Assembly: GCA_003833135.1 (NCBI GenBank)
Contig: QZLH01000062.1
Coordinates: 127,554 to 152,874, forward strand
Length of the DNA stretch: 25,321 bases
Reading direction: 5' to 3'
From: Oehlia diaphana
Taxonomy: Eukaryota > Glomeromycota > Glomeromycetes > Glomerales > Glomeraceae
Positions 11,078 to 21,034 of the stretch are shown here, in pieces. A model generated the notes under the pieces. The model saw nothing but the letters and a program-made list of their open reading frames with translations. It did no database searches and was not told the origin of the DNA. The position numbers were made by a program, and so were the translations under genes. Position 1 is the first letter of the stretch. The number at the start of each line of letters is the position of its first letter.

Positions 11078-11285
11078 TTTAATTTTTAGGATAAATTTAT
11101 GTTATTTGAAAAAGAAATGATAAATGAACGAGATTATACAAATTTTGTATATAATTATAATCAAATATTTAATATTTAATATAATGTTTGCGCACAAAAG
11201 ATAACAGTTAAGTTGATTTAAGTATCTATTTAGGTCAGTATATAATAAATCTTATAAGAAATAATATAAAAAATGTGGAGTCACT
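11078..11285. promoter_or_regulatory. Divergent intergenic region (possible promoters)
   Basis: This AT-rich stretch separates the minus-strand F-box-like gene from the plus-strand aminopeptidase and must hold the upstream signals of the former and perhaps of the latter. A TATATAATAAAT word at about 11238 is a weak TATA-box candidate for the aminopeptidase. It lies just outside the block shared with the second copy, so the second copy has a different far-upstream region. Confidence 0.3.
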
Positions 11286-11458
11286 ATCCCATTAGAATTA
11301 TTTTTTCCTTCCTTCGAATTTCAAAGGTATTTTTTTTTTCAGTGATGTCAAAAGATCAAAAATCTTTTTATTTACCCGTAATAAGAAAGGATCAACCAAT
11401 TTATTTACTATGAAATTTAAAATTTTTTTTTTTTTCCTTACTATTTCATTATTTTTTA

Positions 11459-11605
11459 ATGTTTCGCTCTCTAACAAATCTTTGTCAAAAAAATTTAACA
11501 TCATATTATTTAAGAAGACAAATTTTATTCTTTAAACATATAAATCATAATCATAATCATATAAATCATAACCATTTGAATCATTATCGATTTAATTCAA
11601 CGACA
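11459..11605 (+). other. Predicted mitochondrial targeting leader of copy 1
   Basis: The 49 codons before the conserved internal Met (MSNKLANF) encode a sequence with no Asp or Glu, several Arg/Lys and many hydroxylated or hydrophobic residues near the start (MFRSLTNL, YYLRRQILFF). An Asn-His repeat follows (from AATCAT repeats), then YRFNSTT. R-F-N before S fits the R-3 type of processing site. The internal ATG is preserved at the same place in both copies, so a shorter cytosolic form by leaky scanning is possible. Targeting is inferred from composition only. Confidence 0.6.
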
Positions 11606-13780
11606 ATGAGCAATAAACTCGCAAATTTTGATGGATTGGTTTTGGGTGTTTATAAAGATGGATCATTATCTGAAACAGCATCAAAAGAAATTTCAAATAA
11701 TATTCAACAAATTATTAAACAACAACTTCAATGTGCTGGAGTTAAAGGAAAATTGGGTGAAGTAAGAGTTTTATATGGAATTGGCAAGGAAGAAGGGTTA
11801 CCATCAAAAATTGCCATCGTTAGTTTGGGAACTAAATCCGAAAGTCTGAAAGAATCTTTAAATAAAGCCCGTGTTGCGGTATATTTTTATTCCTGTTATA
11901 CTATATGTCACATGATAAATGATTGCGTAACTACAAATTTTAAAATTGTAGGCTGCTGCGGGTGTTCGTACCTTACGTGATCAAGGAGCTAAGAATATTG
12001 CGATTGATGTTATGACCAGTGAACACGGTATATTTATTTTTTATTATTGTCCGAGAGCAGAGCGCGAAGAATTATATACTATTCTACGCGTAAATTACAT
12101 TTTGATAATTTTTCAAATACGTCACTTTTAAAGTTATCCGTTTGTCTGCCACGATATCGTTAAAACATAAAATTTCGTAAAATATTACACTATGAATAAT
12201 ATAACGCCTGTTTCTTAATTAGGTGTATCTGAAGGTGCAACTCTTGGTCTCTATAAACCGGATAAGTTAAAATCTATTCAAAATCAAGAGGAACCTGTTA
12301 AGATTTCACCATTTGGATCTTTAAATTCAATACAAGATTTCACATGGGAGACTGGTTTAATTTATGCGGATGCTCAAAATTTTGCTCGAACATTAGGAAA
12401 TTCTCCAGCAAATCATATGACACCTACTATTTTTACTGAAAATGTAAAATCTTTTTTAAAAGATCTTCCGAAAGTTGAAATTATTGTTAGAGATGAAAAA
12501 TGGGCTAGAGAAAAAAAAATGGGTTCTTTCCTATCCGTTGGTAGAGGTTCAAATGAACCTTCAAAGTTTTTGGAAATTCATTATAAAGGTGGAAAAGAAG
12601 GCGATAAACCTTTGGCATTGGTTGGAAAAGGTATAGATTTTACGATTTCACGATTTTTATGATTTTATGATTATATATATATGCTTTTTTTTAAAATAAA
12701 TTATGACCTATATTTATATTTAATTTTAGGTGTCACATTTGATTCGTAAGTTTACAATTTGTCAGAAAAATATTTTAATAAATTTGATTATTTATAAAAA
12801 TTACCACAATATCTTTAGCGGTGGTATTTCAATCAAACCTTCTAAACACATGTCTGAAATGAAGATAGATATGGGTGGTGGTGCGGCAGTATCAGCTGCA
12901 TTATATGGTATAGCAAAACTTGAATTGCCAATCAATGTGGTTGTAACTGTTCCTTTATGTGAAAATTTACTTTCTGGTCATGCAACAAAACCAGGAGATG
13001 TGGTTATTGTCATGAATGGTAAATCTATTGAGGTATGGATTTGTTTGATCTAATTATACTTACCTTTTTGTATATCAGATAATAATATCATCACTTATAA
13101 AATTTAGGTTGATGATACAGATGCTGAAGGACGTTTAATCTTAGCTGATGCATTATATTATACGAGTTCAACATTTAAACCTCATAGTCTTATTGACATT
13201 GCAACCTTAACATATTCAATAATGGCGGGCCTTGGTATTGATAAATATTCTGGAGTTTTTTCTAATTCTGACAAATTATGGGAAGAACTTTTTAAAGCAG
13301 GAAAAATAACAAATGATCATTTTTGGCGAATGCCACTTGATGATTTCTATTTAGAAGCTATGACTAAATCTGATGTAGCAGATTATATTAATTGTAGTGG
13401 TAGTGATTATGGAGATGCATGTAATGCTGCTATTTTTCTTAAAGAGTTTGTTTATGGATTAAGTGATGAAGGAACTGTAGGCAAGGATATTACTTTTATT
13501 GATAAAGAAAAAAAAGATGATATAACTGAAGGAAATATTATTGATAAGGATGCTGATGAGATTAATAAAATCAGATATGCTCATATTGATATGGCAGGTA
13601 TTATGAATACCAGTGAAGATTCTTGTTGTGATGTTAAAGGCGCAACTGGTAATTATTCAGTTGTATTTTTTTTCTTTTTTTTCATTGATATCTTTTTTAT
13701 TGATTTTTTTTTCTCTTACTTTAGGTCGTCCAACCCGTTCTATTATTGAAATTGCTAGAAGAATAGCTGCTTCTAAATAA
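11459..13780 (+). CDS. Leucyl aminopeptidase (M17), copy 1, with mitochondrial-like leader
   Basis: Exons are 11459-11878, 11952-12027, 12223-12630, 12730-12745, 12819-13032, 13108-13648 and 13725-13780, all GT-AG, giving 576 residues. M17 peptidases remove N-terminal residues (preferably Leu) using two metal ions in a hexamer. The C-terminal catalytic domain shows VGKGVTFDSGGISIKPS, MKIDMGGG and TDAEGRL. The metal and catalytic residues K301, D306, K313, D324, D383, E385 and R387 are all present. Residues 1-49 are rich in Arg, Asn, His and Ser and lack acidic residues, ending YRFNSTT, like a mitochondrial presequence. Oddities are DDTDAEGR instead of NTDAEGR, LTYSIMAGLG where the family has LTGA (Tyr414 at a Gly of the S1 pocket), and GSDYGDACNAA where copy 2 has SGRYGGACTAA. 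The frame is intact throughout, so it is probably expressed, with altered or weak activity. Confidence 0.9.
12730..12745 (+). other. 16-nt microexon of copy 1
   Basis: The GTGTCACATTTGATTC exon supplies the residues V-T-F-D and parts of a Gly and a Ser, completing the metal-binding motif VGKGVTFDSGG. It is flanked by AG before and GTAAG after. Without it the metal-ligand Asp306 would be lost and the frame would shift (16 nt is not a multiple of three). The same exon exists in copy 2 at 17415-17430 with identical sequence. Confidence 0.85.
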
Positions 13781-13945
13781 TTTTTTTGTCAGTACGTATG
13801 AATAATTTTCCTACTTTCATAGAAAGCTGTTATTGTACCTTTATGAAGTTCACTCAACTTACTTTTAACTTACTTTTTTAATAACTTTTAAGTATGGATT
13901 TCAAATAAGGAATGATTTTATCTTAATTTAATGTATTTCTCAAAA

Positions 13946-16040
13946 TCACAACCGAACACTAATTCGAACCTGTTTAATCACAGAAAGTAAAGTAATTTTA
14001 ATCGTAGGACTAGAGCCTTAGAGTTAGGTATTGGTTTTAATTGACACAAGCCACCATAATCCTCCGCGTTCCATATTTATTAAGTAATCTGGGAACAATT
14101 TTATTGGGAACAATTTTATTCGGTGTAAAAAAAACACTATTTGTTCACTAATTATAAGTCCAAAATCTCAATATACTAAACTTTAGGTATATGTCCATAA
14201 TGCAGTTCAAGCTTTCTTAGATCTTACTTTTGAATTTACGTGTTTCTTTTTATTGTTTTAAATATTCACATTGAGAATTCCATAGCTTCTTATAGGAAAC
14301 ATGCGTTTTCTTATGAGATATAATTTACTCATACACTTCTAGCAATGCCCCCAGGTATAATATAAATTACCGTCACCTATCCTCATTAGTTCGCGCAGAT
14401 TTAACATTTTTCGGTATCTCATATTACTATGTACTAGCATAATAATAAAATTAGTAAAAATTGCATGAACGGTTCCGTCAAGCAGATAATATTATCGTTG
14501 GATGATTACTATATCATCCGCACTGCATCAAAAACTGACAATGCCACTATACCAGTGAGGTTATTAGTATATGCCGAATTTTTGGAATTAAAATGACCTA
14601 CAACTTTACATAGAGATACTCTCAATAGGGATATTTTAAGCAGCGGTAAATAATTGCGAACAACCTAACCTTAAGCCCTATTTTAACATAAATCCACCCG
14701 GTTAATTTAACTGATTGATAACACTAAACCTTTGATTTATATAACAATCATCTACAAATCGTTTTTTTTTTGTATGAAAGGGATCTAATAAATCTCCATA
14801 TATAAGCATCGAACTGGATTTTCCTGATGCGAATCGATATGTTTTTTCAAAAACATCGGATTTACTTTGGTTAATTTTCGAGTTTTTGATTATTTGCGAG
14901 ATACTTATCACTTGTATGGCTGTAGGGTAGCATAAATGACACTTGATTTTTCCCAAGAATAGAATTTCAAATGTGATCTTGTTTGCCTAGAATCAAAATT
15001 GCTACTAAAGCAAAAGCAATGCATTGTTACAGCAAATACTTACCAGCTGGTATATGACAGAACTAATCTAAAGAATATTATTAGAATATGAGCCTTATGC
15101 TCTTATGACAACAATCAAATTTTTAGCAGAGACGTTAAATATGAAAATTCACTAAAATAGTTTATTTATAATGACTCTAATCAAAAAATATAAGTATTAT
15201 AAATATAAAAAATCACTTTATAGTGAAATTCGTTATATTGCATAGCCGTTATATAACAATTATCTTACGTAAAACATCAAACTCCGATTAACGATATATT
15301 AATATCGTCAAATCATATTTTTTTATAGTGTTATATCGAATTTTAATATAATCCGATATATTATATATATATAATATGTACCACTTAAATCCTACGGCAA
15401 ACCGGTAATTTGCTTCGAAAAGCAGAAAAGTAAAATCTACATATTCTCAATGTAAATTAATTATCACAAATTGGGTTTAACAGAATGGAAATACAAAACT
15501 CCGTCGCAGATTCCTTCAAATTTTGAGATCGTACATTGATAAGTAGATTTCAAATTGTATATAAATATTTTATCAACTTTATATCATTAAATAGTACCTC
15601 TTGCGTTAGTTGGATACTTGATATAATAGAATTTGTCAATTTTACCTTCTTTAGAACGAAACTATTATTCCATTTAATGATTTTTTGAAACGATCTTGTT
15701 GAAAAAACATTTCTTTCAATAATAAATATTTGACTTATTTTTAATTATATTCACAAAGTATATTTATGGATCAAAGATACATAAATCTTTAATACTTCTT
15801 ACTATATTTATTTACTTATTTATTGTATAATTAAAGAAATCGATGATTTTGATTATAAGATAAGATTATCGTATGCTTAAAATGATTGTCAAATTGTCAA
15901 ATCGAGTAATGAACTTAACTGAACTTTATTATAAATGGACCTTTTGAAAAAAACCTATATATAGTTTTATTAATAATTTTGATAATATAAATCTAACTAT
16001 ATTAATCTTAAAAGTATAAAAATGAGCAGATTTCTTCAAC
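13946..16040. other. Unique spacer between the duplicated genes
   Basis: There is no similarity to either duplicated unit and no credible gene. An 84-codon minus-strand frame at 14702-14956 has no recognised motif and I regard it as chance. Small structures are a short hairpin at about 14498-14518 (GGATGAT facing ATCATCC), and AT-rich sequence at about 15215-15375 with ATAGTGAAATTCGTTATAT-like words that could be a worn Tc1-type terminus. I could not confirm the latter. Confidence 0.5.
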
Positions 16041-16167
16041 CTATCCGTTTAGATTTGTTTTTTCTCTCTCCGAATTTCAGAGGTAAAATTTGATTTTTCT
16101 TTGAAGAGAAAAGATTAACCAATCTAATTTATATATGTCATAATTAAAAAAATTCATTATATCATAA

Positions 16168-16282
16168 ATGTTTCGAATATCTAACAAATCTTTATAAAAA
16201 AAATATAAAATCATCATACTATTTAGGAAAACAAGTTTGTTTTTTTAACAATATAAATCATTATCGATTTAATTCAACGACA
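16168..16282 (+). pseudogene. Disabled leader of aminopeptidase copy 2
   Basis: The ancestral start ATGTTTCG is still present at 16168, but one extra base just after it (CGAATATCTAAC against CGCTCTCTAAC in copy 1) throws the ATG out of frame, and that frame stops at once (TCT TTA TAA). The homologous frame itself stays open through YYLGKQVCFF and NHYRFNSTT into the mature protein, but it has no ATG between an upstream TAA at about 16144 and the internal ATG at 16283. The leader can therefore be made only by a non-AUG start, RNA-level correction, or not at all. Confidence 0.75.
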
Positions 16283-18472
16283 ATGAGCAATAAACTCGCA
16301 AATTTTGATGGATTGGTTTTGGGTGTTTATAAAGATGGATCATTATCTGAATCAGCATCAAAAGAAGTTTCAAATAATGTCCAACAAACTATTAAACAAC
16401 AACTTCAATGTGCTGGAGTTAAAGGAAAATTGGGTGAAGTAAGAGTTTTATATGGAATTGGTAGGGAAGAAGGTTTACCATCAAAAATTGCTGTAGTTAA
16501 TTTGGGACCTAAATCCGAAAGTCTGAAAGAATCTTTGAATAAAGCTCGTGTTGCGGTATATTTTATTAAATTATTTTTTCTATTGTTACTGTATTTTGCA
16601 TGATAAACGGTTGCGTAACTACAAATTTTTAAAATTTTAGGCTGCTGCAGGTGTTCGTTCTTTACGTGATCAAGGAGCTAAGAATATTGCGATTGATGTT
16701 ATGACTAATGAACACGGTATTTTTATTTCTTATTATTGTCCAGAACGTATCGAAGCGCTATTTATTTCTATGCAAATTAAAGTTATGGTATATTATCAAA
16801 AACGTAACTTCTTGTGCGCCACATGATATTGTTAAAACATAAAACCCGATGAAAAATACAACTCAAGATTCTGTTAATATCCTGATTTTATCATTTGTTT
16901 AATTAGGTGCATCCGAAGGTGCAACTCTCGGTCTTTTTAAACCGGATAATTTAAAATCTATTCAAAATAAAAAAGAACCTGTTAAGATTTCACCATTTGG
17001 TTCTTCGTCATCAGCACAAGGTTTCACATGGGAGACTGGTTTAATTTATGCAGATGCTCAAAATTTTGCTCGAATATTAGGAAATTCTCCAGCAAATCAT
17101 ATGACACCTACTATTTTTACTGAAAATGTAAAATCTTTTTTAAAAGATCTGCCGAAAGTTGAAGTTATTGTTAGAGATGAAAAATGGGCTGAAGAAAAAA
17201 AAATGGGTTCTTTCCTATCCGTTGGTAGAGGTTCAGAAGAACCTTCAAAGTTTTTGGAAATTCATTATAAAGGTGGAAAAGAAGGTGATAAACCTTTGGC
17301 TTTGGTTGGAAAAGGTACTGATTTTATGATTTTATGATTTCATGATTTTATGTTCGTCATTTTTTCAATTTCATCAAAGTATGACCTATATTTATATGTA
17401 TTTTTTTAATTTAGGTGTCACATTTGATTCGTAAGTTTCTATAATTCTTACATTATATCATTAAAATATTTTTATTTGCTAATTTATAAAAAATATCATT
17501 GATAACTTTAGTGGTGGTATTTCATTAAAATCTTCCGCAAACATGTCTGATATGAAGATAGATATGGGTGGTGGTGCGGCAGTATCAGCTGCACTATATG
17601 GTATAGCAAAACTTGAATTGCCAATAAATGTGGTTGTAGCTGTTCCTTTATGTGAGAATTTACCTTCTGGTCATGCAACAAAACCAGGAGATGTAGTCGT
17701 CGCTATGAATGGTAAATCTATTGAGGTATGGATTCATTAAGTCTAATATTTACCTTATTAATAATATATCAGAAATAACATCACTTATAACATTATATAG
17801 GTTGATAACACAGATGCTGAAGGACGTTTGATTTTAGCTGATGCATTATATTATACGAGTTCAACATTTAAACCTCACAGTCTTATTGACATTGCAACCT
17901 TGACAGGTGCAATGGCAGTGGCTCTTGGTGCTGATAGATATTCTGGAGTTTTTTCTAATTCTGACAAATTATGGGAAGAGCTTTTAGAAGCAGGAAAGAT
18001 AACCAATGATTATTTTTGGCGAATGCCACTTGATGATTTCTATTTGAAAGCTATGACTAAATCTGATGTAGCAGATTACATTAATGCTAGCAGTGGCAGA
18101 TATGGGGGTGCATGTACTGCTGCTATTTTCCTTAAAGAGTTTGTTTATGGATTAGGTGATGAAGGAACTGTAGGCAAGGATATTACTTCTATTGATAAAG
18201 AAAAAAAAGATGATGTAGTCGAAGGAAATATTATTGATAAGGATGCTGATGAGATCAATAAAATCAGATATGCTCATATTGATATGGCAGGTGTCATGAT
18301 TACTAGTGAAGATTCTTGTTGTGATGTTAAAGGCGCAACTGGTATTTATTTAATCGTATTGTATTTTGTTTAGTGATATCCTTTTTTATTGAAATTTTTT
18401 TTTTCTTTTATTTTAGGACGGCCAACTCGTTCTATTATTGAAGTTGCCAGAAGATTAGCTACTCCAAAATAA
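16283..18472 (+). CDS. Leucyl aminopeptidase (M17), copy 2, predicted cytosolic
   Basis: Exons are 16283-16555, 16641-16716, 16907-17314, 17415-17430, 17512-17725, 17801-18341 and 18417-18472, giving 527 residues, close to the roughly 520 of animal LAP3. The start is the conserved internal Met (MSNKLANFDGL), because the upstream ATG is frameshifted. The catalytic set is complete: K252, D257, K264, D275, D334, E336 and R338, a constant offset of two from the bovine lens enzyme as I remember its numbering. The loops LTGAMAVALG and SGRYGGACTAAIFLKEFV and the C-terminal AHIDMAGVM and GRPTR are family-like. One deviation is SLKSS in place of SLKPS. About 40 residues (445-485, rich in Asp, Lys and Glu) are inserted before AHIDMAG compared with animal enzymes, and copy 1 has them too. 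The expected role is cytosolic peptide turnover as a hexamer. Confidence 0.93.
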
Positions 18473-18566
18473 GTTTTTATCAGTACATATGATTAATTTT
18501 CTTATTTTACTGAAAGTTGTAAATATAAATTACACCTATTGTACCTTGAATAACTTATTTTTTATT

Positions 18567-18572
18567 AATAAA
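18567..18572 (+). terminator. Candidate polyadenylation signal of copy 2
   Basis: AATAAA lies about 95 nt after the stop codon of copy 2. The aligned position in copy 1 reads AATAAC, so if this site is used the two copies differ in 3' end formation. This rests on the sequence match only. Confidence 0.35.
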
Positions 18573-18650
18573 TTTAAGTATTGATTTCAAATAATAACTG
18601 ATAAACAATTTTCATCTTAATTTGATGTATTCCTTAAATTTTTGGTATTA

Positions 18651-19394
18651 AATTTAAACAAATACTAAATTAATTTAGTTCTGGATTAACAAAAATATAT
18701 GCTGTTAAATGTTGCATTTTAATAAACTTGTAAAATATATATTATAAAATAGTGGATATCTTTAAGAACTAATTTGTAAGAAATTGGGCATTAATTTAAT
18801 AATAAATTTTGAAGAAGATGATACTTCTATAATTCAACATCTAGTAATTATAGAAGTATACAATTTTGACAAACATTTTTTTAAAATCATAGCACTCAAT
18901 GAAAGCTACAAAACAAAGAAAAAAGTTCATCAAAATTGGATTGCTAAATGCCAAAAAAATTGCATAACCCTAATTTTTAATCTATTTTATTGAATAGTGG
19001 TAATTTATTTTTCTAAACTAATAAATAGTAAGATATAGTAAAATATCTGCTATTAGTAAAAAAATTATAAATTTCAAAAAATTGATTTTTTGAACTTCTA
19101 GAAAAATATTGAAAATTTGTTAAATAATATTTAATTGATAGAACTGTTTTACTTATTTATATAACAGTTATAAATTTCAGAATATATTTACAAATTAGCA
19201 TTTAATTTTAATTTAAAACTTTATTAATTATATATATAGTTAAACTTTTATATACCAATATCTTATACCAATATTAATAATTATCTATACTGATAATTTT
19301 TTATATTCCATTTTACAATTAATTCAAATTATTCAACTAATACTTTATATATTTTATTTACAATAATTAATAATGTTTATATTATGTTAATATA
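18651..19394. other. Gene-free AT-rich DNA with a hairpin
   Basis: A perfect 14-bp inverted repeat, ATACTTCTATAATT (18821-18834) and its inverse (18846-18859), surrounds an 11-nt loop. The following stretch, about 18890-18970 (CAAAATTGGATTGCTAAATG and AAAAATTGCAT words), resembles one arm of the hairpin units at 24541-24880 and may be a fragment of the same MITE family. A 69-codon plus frame across this area is explained by the repeat and is not called as a gene. Confidence 0.5.
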
Positions 19395-20070
19395 TACTTC
19401 CCAGTAAAAAGTATCCAACCACCTTAAAAATTAAAATATATCAAAGGAATTGAGGTATTTAATAGAAAATTTTCACTTATTTTAAAGTTTGAAGTGTAAA
19501 ATACATGTTAGAAATGATTTTTACTCAATTGATAGTAAATTTAATGTAAATAATTAATTTAAAAAATGGCAAATTTTCTAACTTTTTAACTAGAACAGAT
19601 ATGGCAAAATGGACACAAAAATTTGATTTTCTAAAAATTACTTTTATCAAAAATCAGAGAAATTTGATTAGTAGTTGTTTAGGAATCTTTTGCTAAAAAT
19701 CGGCAATTTTTGTAAATTTCATATGCAGATCATTATTTTTACTCAATTTTGCTTATCTTCAAAGACAGATTGCTTAACAACTAATGATTCAATTTTCTGG
19801 AATTTTTAAACATAAGGTATTTTTTAGCCAAAAAATTAAAATCTTTTATCCATTTTGCTGTAATTATTCTGGTTAAAAAGTTAAAAATTTTGCTATTTTT
19901 TGAATTAATCATTTACATTAAATTTTACTATTAATTGAGTAAAAAAATCATTTTTAATATATATTTTGCACTTCAAACTTTAAAATAAGTGAAAATTTTC
20001 TATTAAATACTTCAATTTCTTTGATTTATTTTAATTTTTAGGGTGGTCAGATACTTTTTGTCAAAGAGTA
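19395..20070. mobile_element. Fold-back MITE, 676 bp, TA-flanked (Tc1/mariner-like)
   Basis: The first half and the second half are inverted copies of each other over nearly their whole length (arms of roughly 320 bp around a centre near 19730). The outer ends read TACTTCCCAGTAAAAAGTAT on the left and, inverted, TACTCTTTGACAAAAAGTAT on the right, each next to a TA dinucleotide (19393-19394 and 20071-20072). AAAAAGTATC-type termini and TA target sites fit Tc1/mariner-type transposons. Longer matching blocks, such as AGAAAATTTTCACTTATTTT, occur in both arms. No coding sequence is present. A transcript would form a very long double-stranded RNA. Confidence 0.85.
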
Positions 20071-20802
20071 TACATGAATTAGTTAAACAAGCTAATCAGA
20101 TTATCTGTAAATATTATATATTTGTATTTCTTAATTGGATAAATTAAAAGTTGATCAGAAAAATATTGGTTAAAAAATCAAATTAGAAATCCAATAATTA
20201 AGTATTTTAAAAAAAAATCACAAAAACAGTAAAATTTAAAAATCCTTTAAAAAATTCATCTAATTCTAATAAAATTATTGGTGAAACAAAATCAAAAAAA
20301 TGTAAACTATGCTATAATATCGAGAAGTAAGGGGGGATCTAACTGAATATTACACAATATAATTTTAGATTAATGAAACTATCCATTTAAGGTTACACTG
20401 ATCACATATTATTATTATATCAAAAATTTATATTAAAGTTCAAAATTTTTTATGTTTAGCGTTTTCAAAGAGCTGATGTTTGACAGTTAATTACTGCAAG
20501 TAAAAACTATATACTGTAAAAGTTTCATGGTTTTTAGTGTAATATTGGCTTTCTGAGTAACTCTATAATTAGTTTAATGAATAGCTTCTTTGAAAAATAT
20601 GCACATTTTATTAATTTTATATCATTTTTTTTTATTATTTTTATATACTTATTATGCCTTCTGTTTGGAAACTACAAATTTATAAAATAACAGACATTTT
20701 ACTTTATAAAAATAGCATTTTTTTCAAGTGCTTCTTCAATAAAAAGGGTTTTATTTTTAAGTTAGATATGACGATAGATACCAATTTTTTTTTATTTTAT
20801 AA

Positions 20803-20922
20803 GTTGTTGATACTCTAAACGCTCAAATCAACTATGATAATTCTGATACTGTAAACATTCTTGCAAATGATTCCTCTGCTTCCTCAAGCTACGCCCATAT
20901 ACAGAGTTATTCCAGAGCATGA
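20803..20922 (+). pseudogene. Short coding-like fragment inside the 4.0-kb element
   Basis: This plus-strand frame reads DTLNAQINYDNSDTVNI, then a Ser/Ala-rich SSASSSYAHIQSYSRA, and stops at TGA 20920-20922. The codon variety is richer than in the surrounding AT-rich DNA, which is why I note it. It could be the last exon of a plus-strand gene of the element or a chance frame. No family is recognised. Confidence 0.3.
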
Positions 20923-21034
20923 GTAAGGTTAATCAGCAAATTCACTTTCTTTATAATTGTAAGTTTTTTACTTTTATTTAAAGCTGTAGTAGAATGATTA
21001 TGATTCATCACCTTTAAACTTTCTCATAAACTTG

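Larger units (their letters stand above)
11286..13945 (+). repeat. Tandem segmental duplication, unit 1
   Basis: Sequence similarity to 16041-18650 begins around 11286 (CTATCC followed by CGAATTTCAAAGGTA-like sequence). It covers the leader, all exons and introns of the aminopeptidase and about 165 bp after the stop codon, ending near CTTAATTTAATGTATT. The repeat distance is about 4.7 kb and the two units are separated by about 2.1 kb of unrelated DNA. Exons are much better conserved than introns, UTRs and spacers, so the duplication is not recent. Confidence 0.85.
16041..18650 (+). repeat. Tandem segmental duplication, unit 2
   Basis: This is the counterpart of 11286-13945. It starts at CTATCCGTTTAG with the shared CGAATTTCAGAGGTA word and ends near TTAATTTGATGTATT after the second aminopeptidase. 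Copy 2 lacks about 36 bp of the AATCAT-type repeat that lengthens the leader of copy 1. Confidence 0.85.

Noticed and set aside
12730..13053. A 107-codon frame reading through intron 4 of copy 1
   Set aside because: It begins inside the gene and reads the microexon in the wrong frame. The spliced structure restores the M17 motif and matches copy 2 exactly.
14702..14956. 84-codon minus-strand frame in the spacer between the duplicated genes
   Set aside because: No recognisable domain, no conserved neighbour in the second unit, and within the length expected by chance.
15211..15375. Possible Tc1-type terminus pair (GAAATTCGTTATAT words in opposite orientation)
   Set aside because: The inverted match is short and AT-rich. 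I could not extend it or find consistent flanking TA sites.
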